Origin: Streptomyces uncialis
GTDB lineage: Bacteria; Actinomycetota; Actinomycetes; Streptomycetales; Streptomycetaceae
Assembly: GCF_001905345.1 (NCBI RefSeq)
Contig: NZ_LFBV01000010.1
Coordinates: forward strand, 723,238 to 787,237
Length of the DNA stretch: 64,000 nucleotides
Reading direction: 5' to 3'
Of this stretch, positions 32,214 through 40,895 are shown in pieces. Positions within the stretch are counted from its first letter, which is position 1, and each line of letters opens with the position of its first letter. The position numbers were made by a program, and so were the translations under genes. The notes under the pieces are model-generated. The model was not told the origin of the DNA and did not search any database. It saw only the letters and a program-made list of their open reading frames with translations.

Positions 32214-33576
32214 GGCCCGGTCCGAAACCGATGGTCCCGCCCGGTCCGGGAGCGAGGGCCCCGACGGGTACGGGGACGACGGTCCCGCCGGTTCCGGAGG
32301 GACCGGCCAGGCGAAGTCCTCCGGTGGCTCGGGCACCTCCGGGGCGCCGATCGAGCTGGAGAACCTGACCAAGCGGTACGCGGGCAGCGCCGTCCCGGCC
32401 GTCGACGACGTCACCATGGAGATCAAGGCGGGTGAGACGGTCGTCTTCGTCGGCCCCTCCGGCGGCGGGAAGACCACCCTGCTCAAGATGATCAACCGGC
32501 TGATCGAGCCGACCAGCGGGCGCATCCGGATCGGCGGCGAGGACGTCACCGACATGGACCCGGTGAAGCTGCGCCGGGGCATCGGGTACGCGATCCAGTC
32601 CTCGGGACTGTTCCCGCACATGACCGTCGCGCAGAACATCGCCCTGGTCCCCCGGATGACGGGCTGGTCCACCTCCCGGACGAAGGCCCGGGTGGAGGAG
32701 ATGCTGGATCTCGTCGGACTCGATCCCGGGGAGTTCCGGGACCGCTACCCACGCCAGCTCTCCGGCGGGCAGCAGCAGCGGGTGGGGGTGGCGCGGGCGC
32801 TCGCCGCCGATCCGCCGGTACTGCTGATGGACGAGCCGTTCGGCGCGGTCGACCCGATCACCCGCGACCATCTCCAGGACGAACTGATCCGGCTCCAGCA
32901 CGAGTTGCACAAGACGATCGTGTTCGTCACCCATGACTTCGACGAGGCCATCAAGATCGGCGACCGGATCGTGGTGCTGCGGGAACGCTCGCAGATCGCG
33001 CAGTTCGACACCCCCGAGGCCATCCTCACCAACCCCGCCGACGACTTCGTCTCCGGATTCGTCGGCGCGGGCGCCGCGCTCAAACGGCTCAACCTCACCC
33101 GGGTGCGGGACGTGGAGATCCGTGCGTACCCGACGGTCACCGTGGACGACCCGCTCCAGCGGATCTTCGATCTGCTCCAGGTCAGCGGCACCAACGAGAT
33201 CCTGCTCCTCGACCAGCGCCGCCGCCCCTACAAGTGGCTGCGGCGCGGCGATCTGATGCGCGCCCGGGGCTCACTGGCCCGCGCGGGCACCCTCGTGCAC
33301 GACACGGTCACCCGGGACGCGACCCTGCGCGACGCCCTGGAGGCCGTCCTCACCGACAACGCGGGCCGGGTCGCGGTCACCGGGCGGCGGGGCGAGTACA
33401 TCGGCGTGGTCGACATGGAGACGCTGATGAACTCCGTCCATGAACTCCTGGAGGCCGACCGGCTGGAGGCCCTGGAGCATCAGCACGAACTGGCGGAACA
33501 GCACTCCCGCCGCACCCACGAGGAACAGGAAGGCGCGGGCGGAACGGGGACCGGCGGTACGGGGGCGGCGCCGTGA
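32206..33576 (+). CDS. Betaine/choline ABC transporter ATP-binding protein (OpuCA-like)
   Basis: A 456-residue ATPase. Residues 1-48 are a Gly/Ser/Asp-rich extension not usual in the family. Walker A is GPSGGGKTT (83-91); the signature LSGGQQQRVGVARAL and Walker B VLLMDEPFGAVD follow, with the switch His in VFVTHDFDEA. The C-terminal half holds two CBS domains (about 310-420; DEILLLDQRRRPYKWLRRGD-like and GRVAVTGRRGEYIGVVDMET). In OpuCA/OpuAA, CBS domains sense ionic strength or c-di-AMP. The GTG start overlaps the upstream permease gene. Confidence 0.94.
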   Translation: MSEARSETDGPARSGSEGPDGYGDDGPAGSGGTGQAKSSGGSGTSGAPIELENLTKRYAGSAVPAVDDVTMEIKAGETVVFVGPSGGGKTTLLKMINRLIEPTSGRIRIGGEDVTDMDPVKLRRGIGYAIQSSGLFPHMTVAQNIALVPRMTGWSTSRTKARVEEMLDLVGLDPGEFRDRYPRQLSGGQQQRVGVARALAADPPVLLMDEPFGAVDPITRDHLQDELIRLQHELHKTIVFVTHDFDEAIKIGDRIVVLRERSQIAQFDTPEAILTNPADDFVSGFVGAGAALKRLNLTRVRDVEIRAYPTVTVDDPLQRIFDLLQVSGTNEILLLDQRRRPYKWLRRGDLMRARGSLARAGTLVHDTVTRDATLRDALEAVLTDNAGRVAVTGRRGEYIGVVDMETLMNSVHELLEADRLEALEHQHELAEQHSRRTHEEQEGAGGTGTGGTGAAP

Positions 33577-34484
33577 ACGGGCCGGCCGCCGGGCTGCCGG
33601 GTCCCGGGCAGAGCCGTCCGCCCGAGAAGCCGTCCGGCGAGCGGCTGCCCGGCTCCCACGAGGTCAAGGGGGTCGCGTTCCGCGACGCGGGCGAGGCCGA
33701 GCAGGAGGCGCCGCCCTCCGCCACCGCCGGCAACTCCCGTACGCCCGCCCGGATCACCTGGCGCAAGCTGGTGTTCCTGCCGTCGGTCATCGCGCTGGTG
33801 CTGCTGGCGACGTGGATCTGGTTCCAGCAGGCGTCGCTCGACTCGGTGAGCCGCAACGCGCTCGCCGGGGACGTCGTCCGGCTGCGGCTGTGGGAGCACA
33901 TCCAGCTGACCGCGATCTCCACCTTCTTCGTGCTGATCATCGCGATCCCGCTGGGCATCCTGCTGACCCGCCGACGGCTGCGCCCGGCGACCCCGTTCGC
34001 GATGGCCCTCGCCAACATCGGCCAGGCGACCCCCGCGATCGGGCTGCTGGCGCTGCTCGTGATCTGGCTGGGCATCGGCCCCCGGACCGCGCTGATCGGG
34101 ATCATCGCCTACGCGCTGCTGCCCGTGCTGTCCAACACCATCGCGGGGCTGAACGCCAACGACCCGACGCTGCTGGAGGCGGCGCGCGGGATCGGGATGT
34201 CGTCGACGGGTGTCCTGCGCAAGGTCGAACTGCCCCTCGCCGTACCGCTGATCCTCGCGGGGGTGCGCACGGCGCTGGTGCTGAACGTCGGCACCGCGAC
34301 CCTCGCCACCTTCGGCGGGGGCGGCGGACTCGGTGATCTGATCACCGCCGGGATCACCAACCAGCGGATGCCGGTCCTGGTACTGGGCTCGGTCCTGACG
34401 GTGTCCCTGGCCCTGTTCGTCGACTGGCTCGCGTCCCTCGCGGAACTGCTGCTGCGCCCCCGGGGCCTGGAGGTGGGTCGATGA
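33573..34484 (+). CDS. Betaine/choline ABC transporter permease (OpuCD-like)
   Basis: A 303-residue permease. It has a disordered N-terminal extension of about 60 residues (PGPGQSRPPEKPSGERLPGS) before the first transmembrane helix (LVFLPSVIALVLLATWIWF). The EAA loop is EAARGIGMSSTGVLRKVELP, and the family-specific ATLATFGGGGGLGDLITAGI lies near 250. It starts with GTGA overlapping the ATPase stop and ends in ATGA with the substrate-binding gene, so all four genes are translationally coupled. Confidence 0.93.
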   Translation: MNGPAAGLPGPGQSRPPEKPSGERLPGSHEVKGVAFRDAGEAEQEAPPSATAGNSRTPARITWRKLVFLPSVIALVLLATWIWFQQASLDSVSRNALAGDVVRLRLWEHIQLTAISTFFVLIIAIPLGILLTRRRLRPATPFAMALANIGQATPAIGLLALLVIWLGIGPRTALIGIIAYALLPVLSNTIAGLNANDPTLLEAARGIGMSSTGVLRKVELPLAVPLILAGVRTALVLNVGTATLATFGGGGGLGDLITAGITNQRMPVLVLGSVLTVSLALFVDWLASLAELLLRPRGLEVGR

Positions 34485-35458
34485 CGACCGGGTGGACGCG
34501 ACGGGGAGCGCTCGCGGTGGTGACCGTCGGGGCGCTGCTCGCCGGGTGCGGGCTGACCAGTGGTTCCCCGATGGTGGACGACGTGGGGCCGGGGTCGATC
34601 GGCCGGGGCGAACCGCTGAAGGGCGCGAGCCTGACGGTGACGTCGAAGGAGTTCACGGAGCAGCTGATCCTCGGCGCGATCATGGGCATCGCCTTCGAGG
34701 CGGCGGGCGCGCAGGTCCTGGACCGTACGGGCATCCAGGGGTCGATCGGCGCCCGCGAGGCCGTGAAGAGCGGTGAGGCGGACGGGATGTACGAGTACAC
34801 CGGCACCGCCTGGATCACGTACCAGGGCAACTCCCGGCCGATCACGGACCCGGCGAAGCAGTGGGAGGCGGTCCGCGACGCCGATCTCGACAACGGCATC
34901 ACCTGGCTGGCACCGGCCAAGCTGAACAACACGTACGCCCTGGCCACCAATCAGGCGAACGAGAAGAAGTACGGCACCCGGAACCTGTCCGAGGTGGCCG
35001 CGCTGTCGCGGTCGGACCCGCGCGCGGTGTCGCTGTGCGTGGAGAGCGAGTTCGCGTCGCGGGACGACGGGCTGGTCGGTATGAAGAAGGCGTACGGGAT
35101 GGACATCCCCGGCTCGCAGGTCATCCGGGTGGACACCGGGATCATCTACACCCAGACCGCGAAGGGCGCGTGCACCTTCGGCGAGGTCTTCACCACGGAC
35201 GGCCGGATCAAGGCGATGAAGCTGGTGGTGATGGCCGACGACAAGCACTTCTTCCCCAACTACAACGTCGCCCCGGAGATCAACACCAAGGCCCTGGAGA
35301 AGCACCCGGAGATCAAGGACATCCTCGACCCGATCACCGCGAAGCTCGACAACTCGGTGGCCCGGACCCTGAACGCCAAGGTGGACGTGGACGGGGACGA
35401 CCCGCACGAGGTGGCGCTGGACTGGCTGGTCTCCGAGGGGTTCATCACGCGCGACTGA
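34481..35458 (+). CDS. Betaine/choline substrate-binding lipoprotein (OpuCC-like)
   Basis: A 325-residue extracellular lipoprotein that captures quaternary amines and delivers them to the permeases. The signal peptide ends in LLAGC, placing the lipid-modified Cys at 23. The OpuAC-type binding domain is recognised by LTVTSKEFTEQLILGAIMGI, MYEYTGTAWITYQ and SLCVESEFASRDDGL. The C-terminal half (HFFPNYNVAPEINTKALEKH; ITAKLDNSVARTLN) is typical of the choline/betaine binders. It is the last gene of the operon. Confidence 0.93.
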   Translation: MTTGWTRRGALAVVTVGALLAGCGLTSGSPMVDDVGPGSIGRGEPLKGASLTVTSKEFTEQLILGAIMGIAFEAAGAQVLDRTGIQGSIGAREAVKSGEADGMYEYTGTAWITYQGNSRPITDPAKQWEAVRDADLDNGITWLAPAKLNNTYALATNQANEKKYGTRNLSEVAALSRSDPRAVSLCVESEFASRDDGLVGMKKAYGMDIPGSQVIRVDTGIIYTQTAKGACTFGEVFTTDGRIKAMKLVVMADDKHFFPNYNVAPEINTKALEKHPEIKDILDPITAKLDNSVARTLNAKVDVDGDDPHEVALDWLVSEGFITRD

Positions 35459-35482
35459 CACCCTCCACGCGATGCAGAGATT

Positions 35483-35538
35483 CTTTGCACGCATCTCTTT
35501 GCAAGGGAGTCTTTGCAGAGGTACCTTTGCATGCATGG
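35483..35538 (+). promoter_or_regulatory. Four phased CTTTGCA direct repeats before a wHTH gene
   Basis: CTTTGCA occurs at 35483, 35497, 35511 and 35525, an exact 14-bp period, with unrelated sequence between. The last copy overlaps the ATG of the downstream regulator. A period of 14 is not a multiple of three, so the conservation is at DNA level. It is a probable multi-site operator. Confidence 0.7.
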
Positions 35539-36158
35539 ACGAGAACCTGCCCGGCGCGCCCGGCACCAACGCTCCGGCGACCACCGAGCGCAAGATCCGG
35601 CAGCTGGACGCCCGGTCCCTGCGCGGACTCGCGCACCCGCTGCGCATGGAGCTGCTGACCGCCCTGCGGCGCGGCGGACCCGCGACCGCCTCGCAACTCG
35701 CCTCCCGGCTCGGCGAGTCGAGCGGGTCGACCAGCTACCACCTGCGCCAGCTCGCCGAGTACGGCTTCGTCGAGGACGCGCCCGAGCAGGGCAAGGGGCG
35801 GGAGCGCTGGTGGCGGTCCACGCACGAGGGCACCGACTTCGGTCATGAACTGATGGGTCACCAGGACCCGGAGGTGCGGGGCGCCGCCGATGTGTTCCTG
35901 CACTGGGACGCGCACAACCACAACCGGGAACTCACCACCTGGATCGCCACCCGGGCCGACTGGTCCGAGGAGTGGGTCAGCGCGTCCGACATGAGCGACT
36001 TCACCCTGCGGCTGACCCCCGAGCAGGGCGGGGAGCTGTCCCGGCGGGTGCACGAACTGATCGAAAGCTACCGGCGGTCGGCGCCGCCGGTGGACGGGGA
36101 CGCGGAGACGGCACAGATGCGCATCCATCTGCACGCGTTCCCGCAGCCGGAGAGCTGA
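35535..36158 (+). CDS. ArsR-like winged-helix transcriptional regulator
   Basis: A 207-residue regulator. The winged helix at residues 20-90 includes LDARSLRGLAHPLRMELLTA, then GPATASQLASRLGESSGSTS with YHLRQLAEYGFVE as recognition helix and wing. A longer C-terminal helical domain (DVFLHWDAHNHNRELTTWIA onward) is typical of Streptomyces wHTH regulators that are often paired with MFS exporters, though none is adjacent here. I chose the ATG at 35535; an ATG at 35472 would translate the repeat array and lacks a ribosome site. GAGG at 35518 is a distant but possible site. It lacks the metal-binding Cys motif of true ArsR. Confidence 0.87.
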   Translation: MDENLPGAPGTNAPATTERKIRQLDARSLRGLAHPLRMELLTALRRGGPATASQLASRLGESSGSTSYHLRQLAEYGFVEDAPEQGKGRERWWRSTHEGTDFGHELMGHQDPEVRGAADVFLHWDAHNHNRELTTWIATRADWSEEWVSASDMSDFTLRLTPEQGGELSRRVHELIESYRRSAPPVDGDAETAQMRIHLHAFPQPES

Positions 36159-36211
36159 TCCCGTACCCGCATCCGTACACCCGGGTCCGTGCCCGAGAGG
36201 AGCGATCCGTC

Positions 36212-36415
36212 ATGCATCCCGAGGTTCATCTGCTGCTGCACGAACAGCGCGCCGCCGCACTGCGGCGGGAGGCCGCCATGTCCGGCGCGGTCGCGACGCG
36301 GGACCCGGAGCGGGCGCCGCTGCGCAACCGTCTGGGCTGGACACTCGTCGAGCTGGGGCTGCGGCTGGCGACCACGCCGGCCGTGCGGGGGCGGCGGCCC
36401 GCGCCCGGTATGTGA
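36212..36415 (+). CDS. Small protein of 67 residues, unknown function
   Basis: This short ORF begins 53 bp after the wHTH gene, on the same strand. GAGAGGAG lies upstream of the ATG at 36212. It starts MHPEVHLLLHEQRAAALRRE, an amphipathic helix, and has a second helix LGWTLVELGLRLATTP, ending in a basic tail. Cotranscription with the regulator is likely. I recognise this type of short helical protein in Streptomyces but cannot name a family. Confidence 0.65.
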   Translation: MHPEVHLLLHEQRAAALRREAAMSGAVATRDPERAPLRNRLGWTLVELGLRLATTPAVRGRRPAPGM

Positions 36416-36460
36416 GCGGGTTCCGGCAGCGCCGGGTGACGGGTCACAGGGTCGCCGGGC

Positions 36461-37249
36461 TCAGCAGCTCGGGACCTTGCCGCCCTTCTCCAGGGCGCGC
36501 AACGAATCGACCGCGCCCTTCAGATCCGTGACGGGGATCAGCCGCAGCCCTGCGGGGGCCTCGGCCTCGGCGTCGCCGCACTCCGCCGCCGGGACGAGGA
36601 AAACCGTCGCCCCGTCCCGTTCGGCGGCCTGGGTCTTGAGGGAGACCCCGCCCACCGGACCCACCGTGCCGTCGGTGTCGATGGTGCCCGTGCCGGCCAC
36701 GATCCGGCCGCCGGTGAGGTCACCGCCGCTGCCGTCGCCCTGAAGTTTGTCGATGACGCCCAGCGAGAAGAAGAGTCCGGCGCTCGGACCGCCCACATCG
36801 GCGAGCTCCAGGGTGACCTTCACCTCGTCCGGGCTCTTGCCCAGGTAGTTGAGGGCCGCCTGGGCCGCTGTGTGCTGCGACCGCACCATCTCCCGTGTGT
36901 TGTGCTTCTCGATCTCCCCGGTGCTGTCGCCCTCGGGGTAGACCGCGTCCCGCGGCATCACGGCCCGGTCCCCCTGGAACCAGCTGTCCCACAGGGTGTC
37001 CAGCCGCACACTGCTGTCCGGACCCGTCGCCTCGATCGTCGTCATCCGCAGCTGGCCCTCGGTCTTCCGGACGGGCGCCCCCTCGATCGTGATGACGGGG
37101 GTGCCCTCGTTCTTCCCGAGGACGTTCGCCGTCAGGCCCGGCTGGGCGATCACGAAGGGCAGCGGGGCGAACGCGGCGGTGGCCACCAGGGCGACGGCCG
37201 GTACCGCGCAGAGGGCCGCGGCCTGGAGACGAGTGAGACGAGAGAGCAC
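36461..37249 (-). CDS. Lon-like (S16) secreted serine protease, YlbL type without PDZ domain
   Basis: A 262-residue protein with an N-terminal signal anchor (LQAAALCAVPAVALVATAAF). The C-terminal Lon protease fold has the Ser-Lys dyad: Ser156 in GGPSAGLFFSLG and Lys205 in GPVGGVSLKTQAAE. The segment MPRDAVYP...REMVRSQHTA is like YlbL/SdrC proteins, but the PDZ domain normally lying between that segment and the Lon core is absent, and the protein is about 80 residues shorter than usual. It is probably a membrane-tethered, extracytoplasmic protease; the substrate is unknown. Confidence 0.82.
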   Translation of the reverse strand: MLSRLTRLQAAALCAVPAVALVATAAFAPLPFVIAQPGLTANVLGKNEGTPVITIEGAPVRKTEGQLRMTTIEATGPDSSVRLDTLWDSWFQGDRAVMPRDAVYPEGDSTGEIEKHNTREMVRSQHTAAQAALNYLGKSPDEVKVTLELADVGGPSAGLFFSLGVIDKLQGDGSGGDLTGGRIVAGTGTIDTDGTVGPVGGVSLKTQAAERDGATVFLVPAAECGDAEAEAPAGLRLIPVTDLKGAVDSLRALEKGGKVPSC

Positions 37250-37711
37250 CCCGCAACCTTACGGGCACCGGGTGTCCCGCGCCGAGTTCCGGGCCGGGTT
37301 CAGGCGCGGGGTCCGGCACGAGGTCAGGCCTGGGTCCGGCGCGAGGTCCGGCCCGGGTCCGGTGCGAGGTCCGGCCTGGGTCCCCGGGGTCAGCCCCGGT
37401 ATCCGGCCTGGGGTACGGCCCGGGTTCAGCCCCGGTATCCGGCCTGGGTTCAGCCCCGGTGTCCGGCCTGGGGTCCGGCCCGACGCACGTGCCCCGTACG
37501 GGAGCGCTGTGCGGCGGGCGTCGTACGCGGGGTGCGTGCCGTACCCGGGCGCACCGTACCGGGGTCCGCCTTACCCGGGCGCACCGTACCGGGGGACCGC
37601 CGTATCGGGGCCGCGGTTTCGGGGCGCCCGTATCGGGGCCGCGGTACCGGGCCGTCGTACCGGGCCCGCGGTTTCGGGGCGCCCGTATCGGGGCCGCCGT
37701 ACCGGGGCGGC
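37250..37711. repeat. Intergenic low-complexity tandem repeats
   Basis: The 462-bp gap is built from two families of degenerate repeats. At 37300-37470 are units like GGTCCGGCGCGAGGTCCGGC and CAGCCCCGGTATCCGGCCTGG. At 37545-37705 are units like GCGCACCGTACCGGGG and GTATCGGGGCCGCGGTTTCGG, the last occurring at least twice. All frames are open because of GC bias; no gene is believed. Confidence 0.7.
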
Positions 37712-38353
37712 TCAGCGCAGGGCGTCCGCGACCTCGCGGGCCGCGTCCACCACCCGCTGCCCCACCCGCTCCGGCACCGAGTCGGAGAGCATCACGACCC
37801 CGACGCTCCCCTCCACCCCGGTGACCCCGCGCAGCGGAGCCGCCGCGCCGCTCGCCCCGGCCTCCAGCTCGCCGTGCGTGAGGGTGTAGCCGGGGTCCAC
37901 CAGCAGGCCCTGACGTGCGGCGAGTATGGCCTTCCCGGCGGCGCCCCGGTCCAGCGGATGCCGGAACCCGGTGCGGTACGCCACGTGGTAGTCGGTCCAG
38001 GTGGGTTCGACGACCGCGACCGCGAGGGCCTCGCTGCCGTCGACCAGGGTGAGATGCGCGGTCGCGCCGATGTCCTCGGCCAGGGCGCGCAGCGCGGGCA
38101 GCGCGGCCTCCCGGACCAGGGGGTGCACCTGGCGGCCGAGCCGCAGCACCCCGAGCCCGACCCGGGCCCGGCCGCCGAGGTCACGGCGGACCAGGGCGTG
38201 CTGTTCCAGCGTGGCCAGCAGCCGGTAGACGACGGTACGGTTCACGCCGAGCTTGGTGGACAGTTCGGTCACGGTCAGACCGTGGTCGGTGTCGGCGAGC
38301 AGCTTGAGGACCCGTAGTCCTCGGTCGAGCGTCTGAGAAGTCTCCGCGGTCAC
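37712..38353 (-). CDS. IclR family transcriptional regulator
   Basis: A 213-residue regulator with an N-terminal winged helix (SQTLDRGLRVLKLLADTDHG; VTELSTKLGVNRTVVYRLLA) and a C-terminal GAF-like effector domain (ALAEDIGATAHLTLVDGSEA; HPLDRGAAGKAILAA). It is slightly shorter than the usual 250 residues. The GTG start at 38353 has AAGGAG upstream; the frame continues to 38488 without support. No metabolic operon adjoins it, so the target is unknown. It faces a long repeat-rich gap. Confidence 0.9.
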   Translation of the reverse strand: MTAETSQTLDRGLRVLKLLADTDHGLTVTELSTKLGVNRTVVYRLLATLEQHALVRRDLGGRARVGLGVLRLGRQVHPLVREAALPALRALAEDIGATAHLTLVDGSEALAVAVVEPTWTDYHVAYRTGFRHPLDRGAAGKAILAARQGLLVDPGYTLTHGELEAGASGAAAPLRGVTGVEGSVGVVMLSDSVPERVGQRVVDAAREVADALR

Positions 38354-38905
38354 GACGCCCACTCCTTCGGTGATGAGGGGTCGCGGCGTCCTCCACGGTC
38401 CGCGGCGCCCGTCCCTGGGCGACACCTGCCGGAGGCTGCCGGTAGCCAAGGCGACCCGGGGCCTGCGGGCGCAGTGCCCCCGGCACACCGGCTGCGCTCC
38501 GCGGCGACGCTGCCACGGGGCGTGTGCGTTGCCGGGACAGTAGCGATCCGGTCCGCTCAGCGGAAGACTCCGTCCAGAATCCGGTCATGGACCCGCGAGT
38601 AGCGTCCGGTTGCTCCCGATTCGCACGAGGGCACGCGTAACCCGCGTTGCACGGGGCGCCCACCGGGGCGGCCGGGAGTGGCCGGGAGTGGCCGGGACGG
38701 ACGGGGTGCCGATGGCCGGTGTCCGGTGGCTGGCGGTGTCCGGTGGCTGGTGTTCGGTGGCTGGTGTTCGGCAGTCGGTGCCCGGCGTCCGGCACCCCGG
38801 CACCGGGCATCCGGCATCCGGCGTCCGACGTCCGGTGCCGAGCAGGGCCCGGGGGACGGGCGGCGGGCGGCCGACGGCCGGCGGACGGACGGGGCGACGC
38901 GCGGG
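38354..38905. other. Intergenic region with minisatellite
   Basis: A 552-bp gap upstream of the IclR gene and downstream of the helicase gene. At about 38685-38840 it holds tandem-like runs of GGTGTCCGGTGGCTGG and CCGGCATCCGGCATCCGGCG. The part near 38354-38620 presumably contains the IclR promoter. Short open frames are present but not credible. Confidence 0.6.
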
Positions 38906-40690
38906 TCAGCGCATCCGGGTGGCCCACTCCCGGACCTTGTCGACGCGCTGACGGAGCTGGCCCGCCGTGGCCTCCGCGCTGGGCGGGCCGCCGCAGACCC
39001 GGCGCAGCTCGGTGTGGATCACCCCGTGCGGCTTGCCGCTCTGGTGGACGTACGCGCCGACGAGGGTGTTGAGCTGTTTGCGCAGCTCCAGCAGCTCCTT
39101 GTGGGAGACCACCGGACGCCGTTCGGCGGGCAGTTCCAGCAGGTCGGCCTCGGTGTCCGGCTTCTTGCGGGAGTGCGCGATCTGGCGGGCCTGCCGCTTC
39201 TGGAGCAGCATCTGCACCTGGTCGGGTTCGAGGAGTCCCGGGATACCGAGGTAGTCCTGCTCCTCCTCGCTGCCCGGGTGGGCCTGCATCCCGAACTCGG
39301 CGCCGTCGAAGAGGACCCGGTCGAAGACGGCGTCGGACTCCAGCGCCTCGAAGGGCAGCGAGTCCTGCTCGCCGGTGTCCTCGTCCTGCTCCTTGTTCGC
39401 CTCCTCCATCTCCTTCTCGGATTCGGCGTACGGGTCCTCCTCGCCGTGCTTCTTCGGCTTGTCGAGGACGTGGTCGCGCTCGACCTCCATCTCGTTGGCG
39501 AAACCGAGGAGGTCGGGGACGGTCGGCAGGAACACGGACGCGGTCTCCCCGCGCCGCCGGGACCGCACGAAGCGGCCGACCGCCTGCGCGAAGAACAGGG
39601 GCGTGGAGATGGTCGTCGCGTAGACGCCGACGGCCAGCCGGGGGACGTCGACCCCCTCGGACACCATGCGCACCGCGACCATCCAGCGGTCGTCACCCTG
39701 GCTGAAGTCGTCGATACGGTTCGAGGCGCCGGTGTCGTCCGACAGGACCAGCGTCGCCTTGTCGCCGGTGATCTCCCGGATCAGTTTGGCGTAGGCGCGG
39801 GCCGAGTCCTGGTCGGTGGCGATGACCAGTCCACCGGCGTCGGGGATGGACTTGCGGACCTCGTTCAGGCGCCGGTCCGCGGCGCGCAGCACGTTCGGCA
39901 TCCAGTCGCCGCGCGGGTCCAGCGCCGTGCGCCACGCCTGCGAGATCGCGTCCTTGGTCATCGGCTCGCCGAGCCGGGCCGCGATCTCGTCACCGGCCTT
40001 GGTGCGCCAGCGCATGTTGCCGCTGTACGAGAGGAAGATGACGGGCCGCACGACCCCGTCCCCGAGGGCGCTGCCGTAGCCGTACGTGTAGTCCGCGGAG
40101 GAACGCCGGATGCCGTCGTTGCCCTCCTCGTACGCCACGAAGGGGATCGGGTTGGTGTCCGACCGGAACGGTGTACCGGTGAGCGCGAGGCGCCGGGTCG
40201 CGGGCTCGAACGCCTCCAGGCACGCCTCGCCCCACGACTTGGAGTCACCGGCGTGATGGATCTCGTCGAGGATCACCAGGGTCTTGCGCTGCTCGACACG
40301 GTTGCGGTGCAGCATCGGACGGACGCCGATCCCCGCGTACGTCACGGCGACGCCCTGGTACTCACGGCTGAGCGGGCCCGCGCTGTACTCGGGATCGAGC
40401 TTGATCCCTATCCGGGCCGCCGCCTCCGCCCACTGCTTCTTGAGGTGCTCGGTCGGCGCGACCACCGTGACCTGCTGCACGACATGGTGGTGGAGCAGCC
40501 AGGACGCGAGGGTGAGCGCGAAGGTCGTCTTCCCGGCGCCCGGGGTCGCCACGGCGAGGAAGTCACGCGGCTGGTCCTGGAGGTACTTCTCCATCGCCCC
40601 GTGCTGCCAGGCGCGCAGCTTGCCGGCCGTGCCCCAGGGCGCACGGTTGGGGAAGGCGGGTGACAGGTGATGGGAGGTGGTGGTAGTCAC
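38906..40690 (-). CDS. Superfamily 2 DEAD/DEAH-box helicase
   Basis: A 594-residue ATP-dependent helicase of the UvrB/SSL2-like branch. Motif I is TPGAGKTT (49-56), motif II is DEIHH (about residue 144), motif III is LTGTPFRSD, and motifs V-VI are VRMVSEGVDVPRLAVGVYA and QAVGRFVRSRR. From about residue 420 to 490 a very acidic insertion (EEDPYAESEKEMEEANKEQD) separates the motor from a C-terminal helical part. Such helicases are widespread single genes in Streptomyces; the substrate is unknown. The GTG at 40690 has GGAGA upstream. It could be involved in repair or defence, but nothing adjacent supports either. Confidence 0.9.
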   Translation of the reverse strand: MTTTTSHHLSPAFPNRAPWGTAGKLRAWQHGAMEKYLQDQPRDFLAVATPGAGKTTFALTLASWLLHHHVVQQVTVVAPTEHLKKQWAEAAARIGIKLDPEYSAGPLSREYQGVAVTYAGIGVRPMLHRNRVEQRKTLVILDEIHHAGDSKSWGEACLEAFEPATRRLALTGTPFRSDTNPIPFVAYEEGNDGIRRSSADYTYGYGSALGDGVVRPVIFLSYSGNMRWRTKAGDEIAARLGEPMTKDAISQAWRTALDPRGDWMPNVLRAADRRLNEVRKSIPDAGGLVIATDQDSARAYAKLIREITGDKATLVLSDDTGASNRIDDFSQGDDRWMVAVRMVSEGVDVPRLAVGVYATTISTPLFFAQAVGRFVRSRRRGETASVFLPTVPDLLGFANEMEVERDHVLDKPKKHGEEDPYAESEKEMEEANKEQDEDTGEQDSLPFEALESDAVFDRVLFDGAEFGMQAHPGSEEEQDYLGIPGLLEPDQVQMLLQKRQARQIAHSRKKPDTEADLLELPAERRPVVSHKELLELRKQLNTLVGAYVHQSGKPHGVIHTELRRVCGGPPSAEATAGQLRQRVDKVREWATRMR

Positions 40691-40895
40691 GGTCTCCGGT
40701 CTTGGTCGGCCTCGGCTACGTATGACAACCGGGCCACCCTACCGGTGCGGCCGGCGCTCTTTCGGCCGAACGGGGCGCGGCCGGGCCCCAGTGCGAGAGA
40801 CCTCACACCGGTCGGGGAACCGGCCACGGACCGTCCCGGGAGCGGTACCGGCCCTCGCTCCCGGGACGCCCGCCTCGTACGCCCGCCACGTTCCG

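Noticed and set aside
35472..35534. Upstream ATG extension of the wHTH regulator
   Set aside because: It would translate the phased CTTTGCA repeats, whose 14-bp period is incompatible with a peptide repeat, and has no ribosome site.
37250..37711. Long open frames over the spacer between the Lon-like and IclR genes
   Set aside because: They consist of degenerate tandem repeats and have no start signal or domain; all six frames are similarly open.
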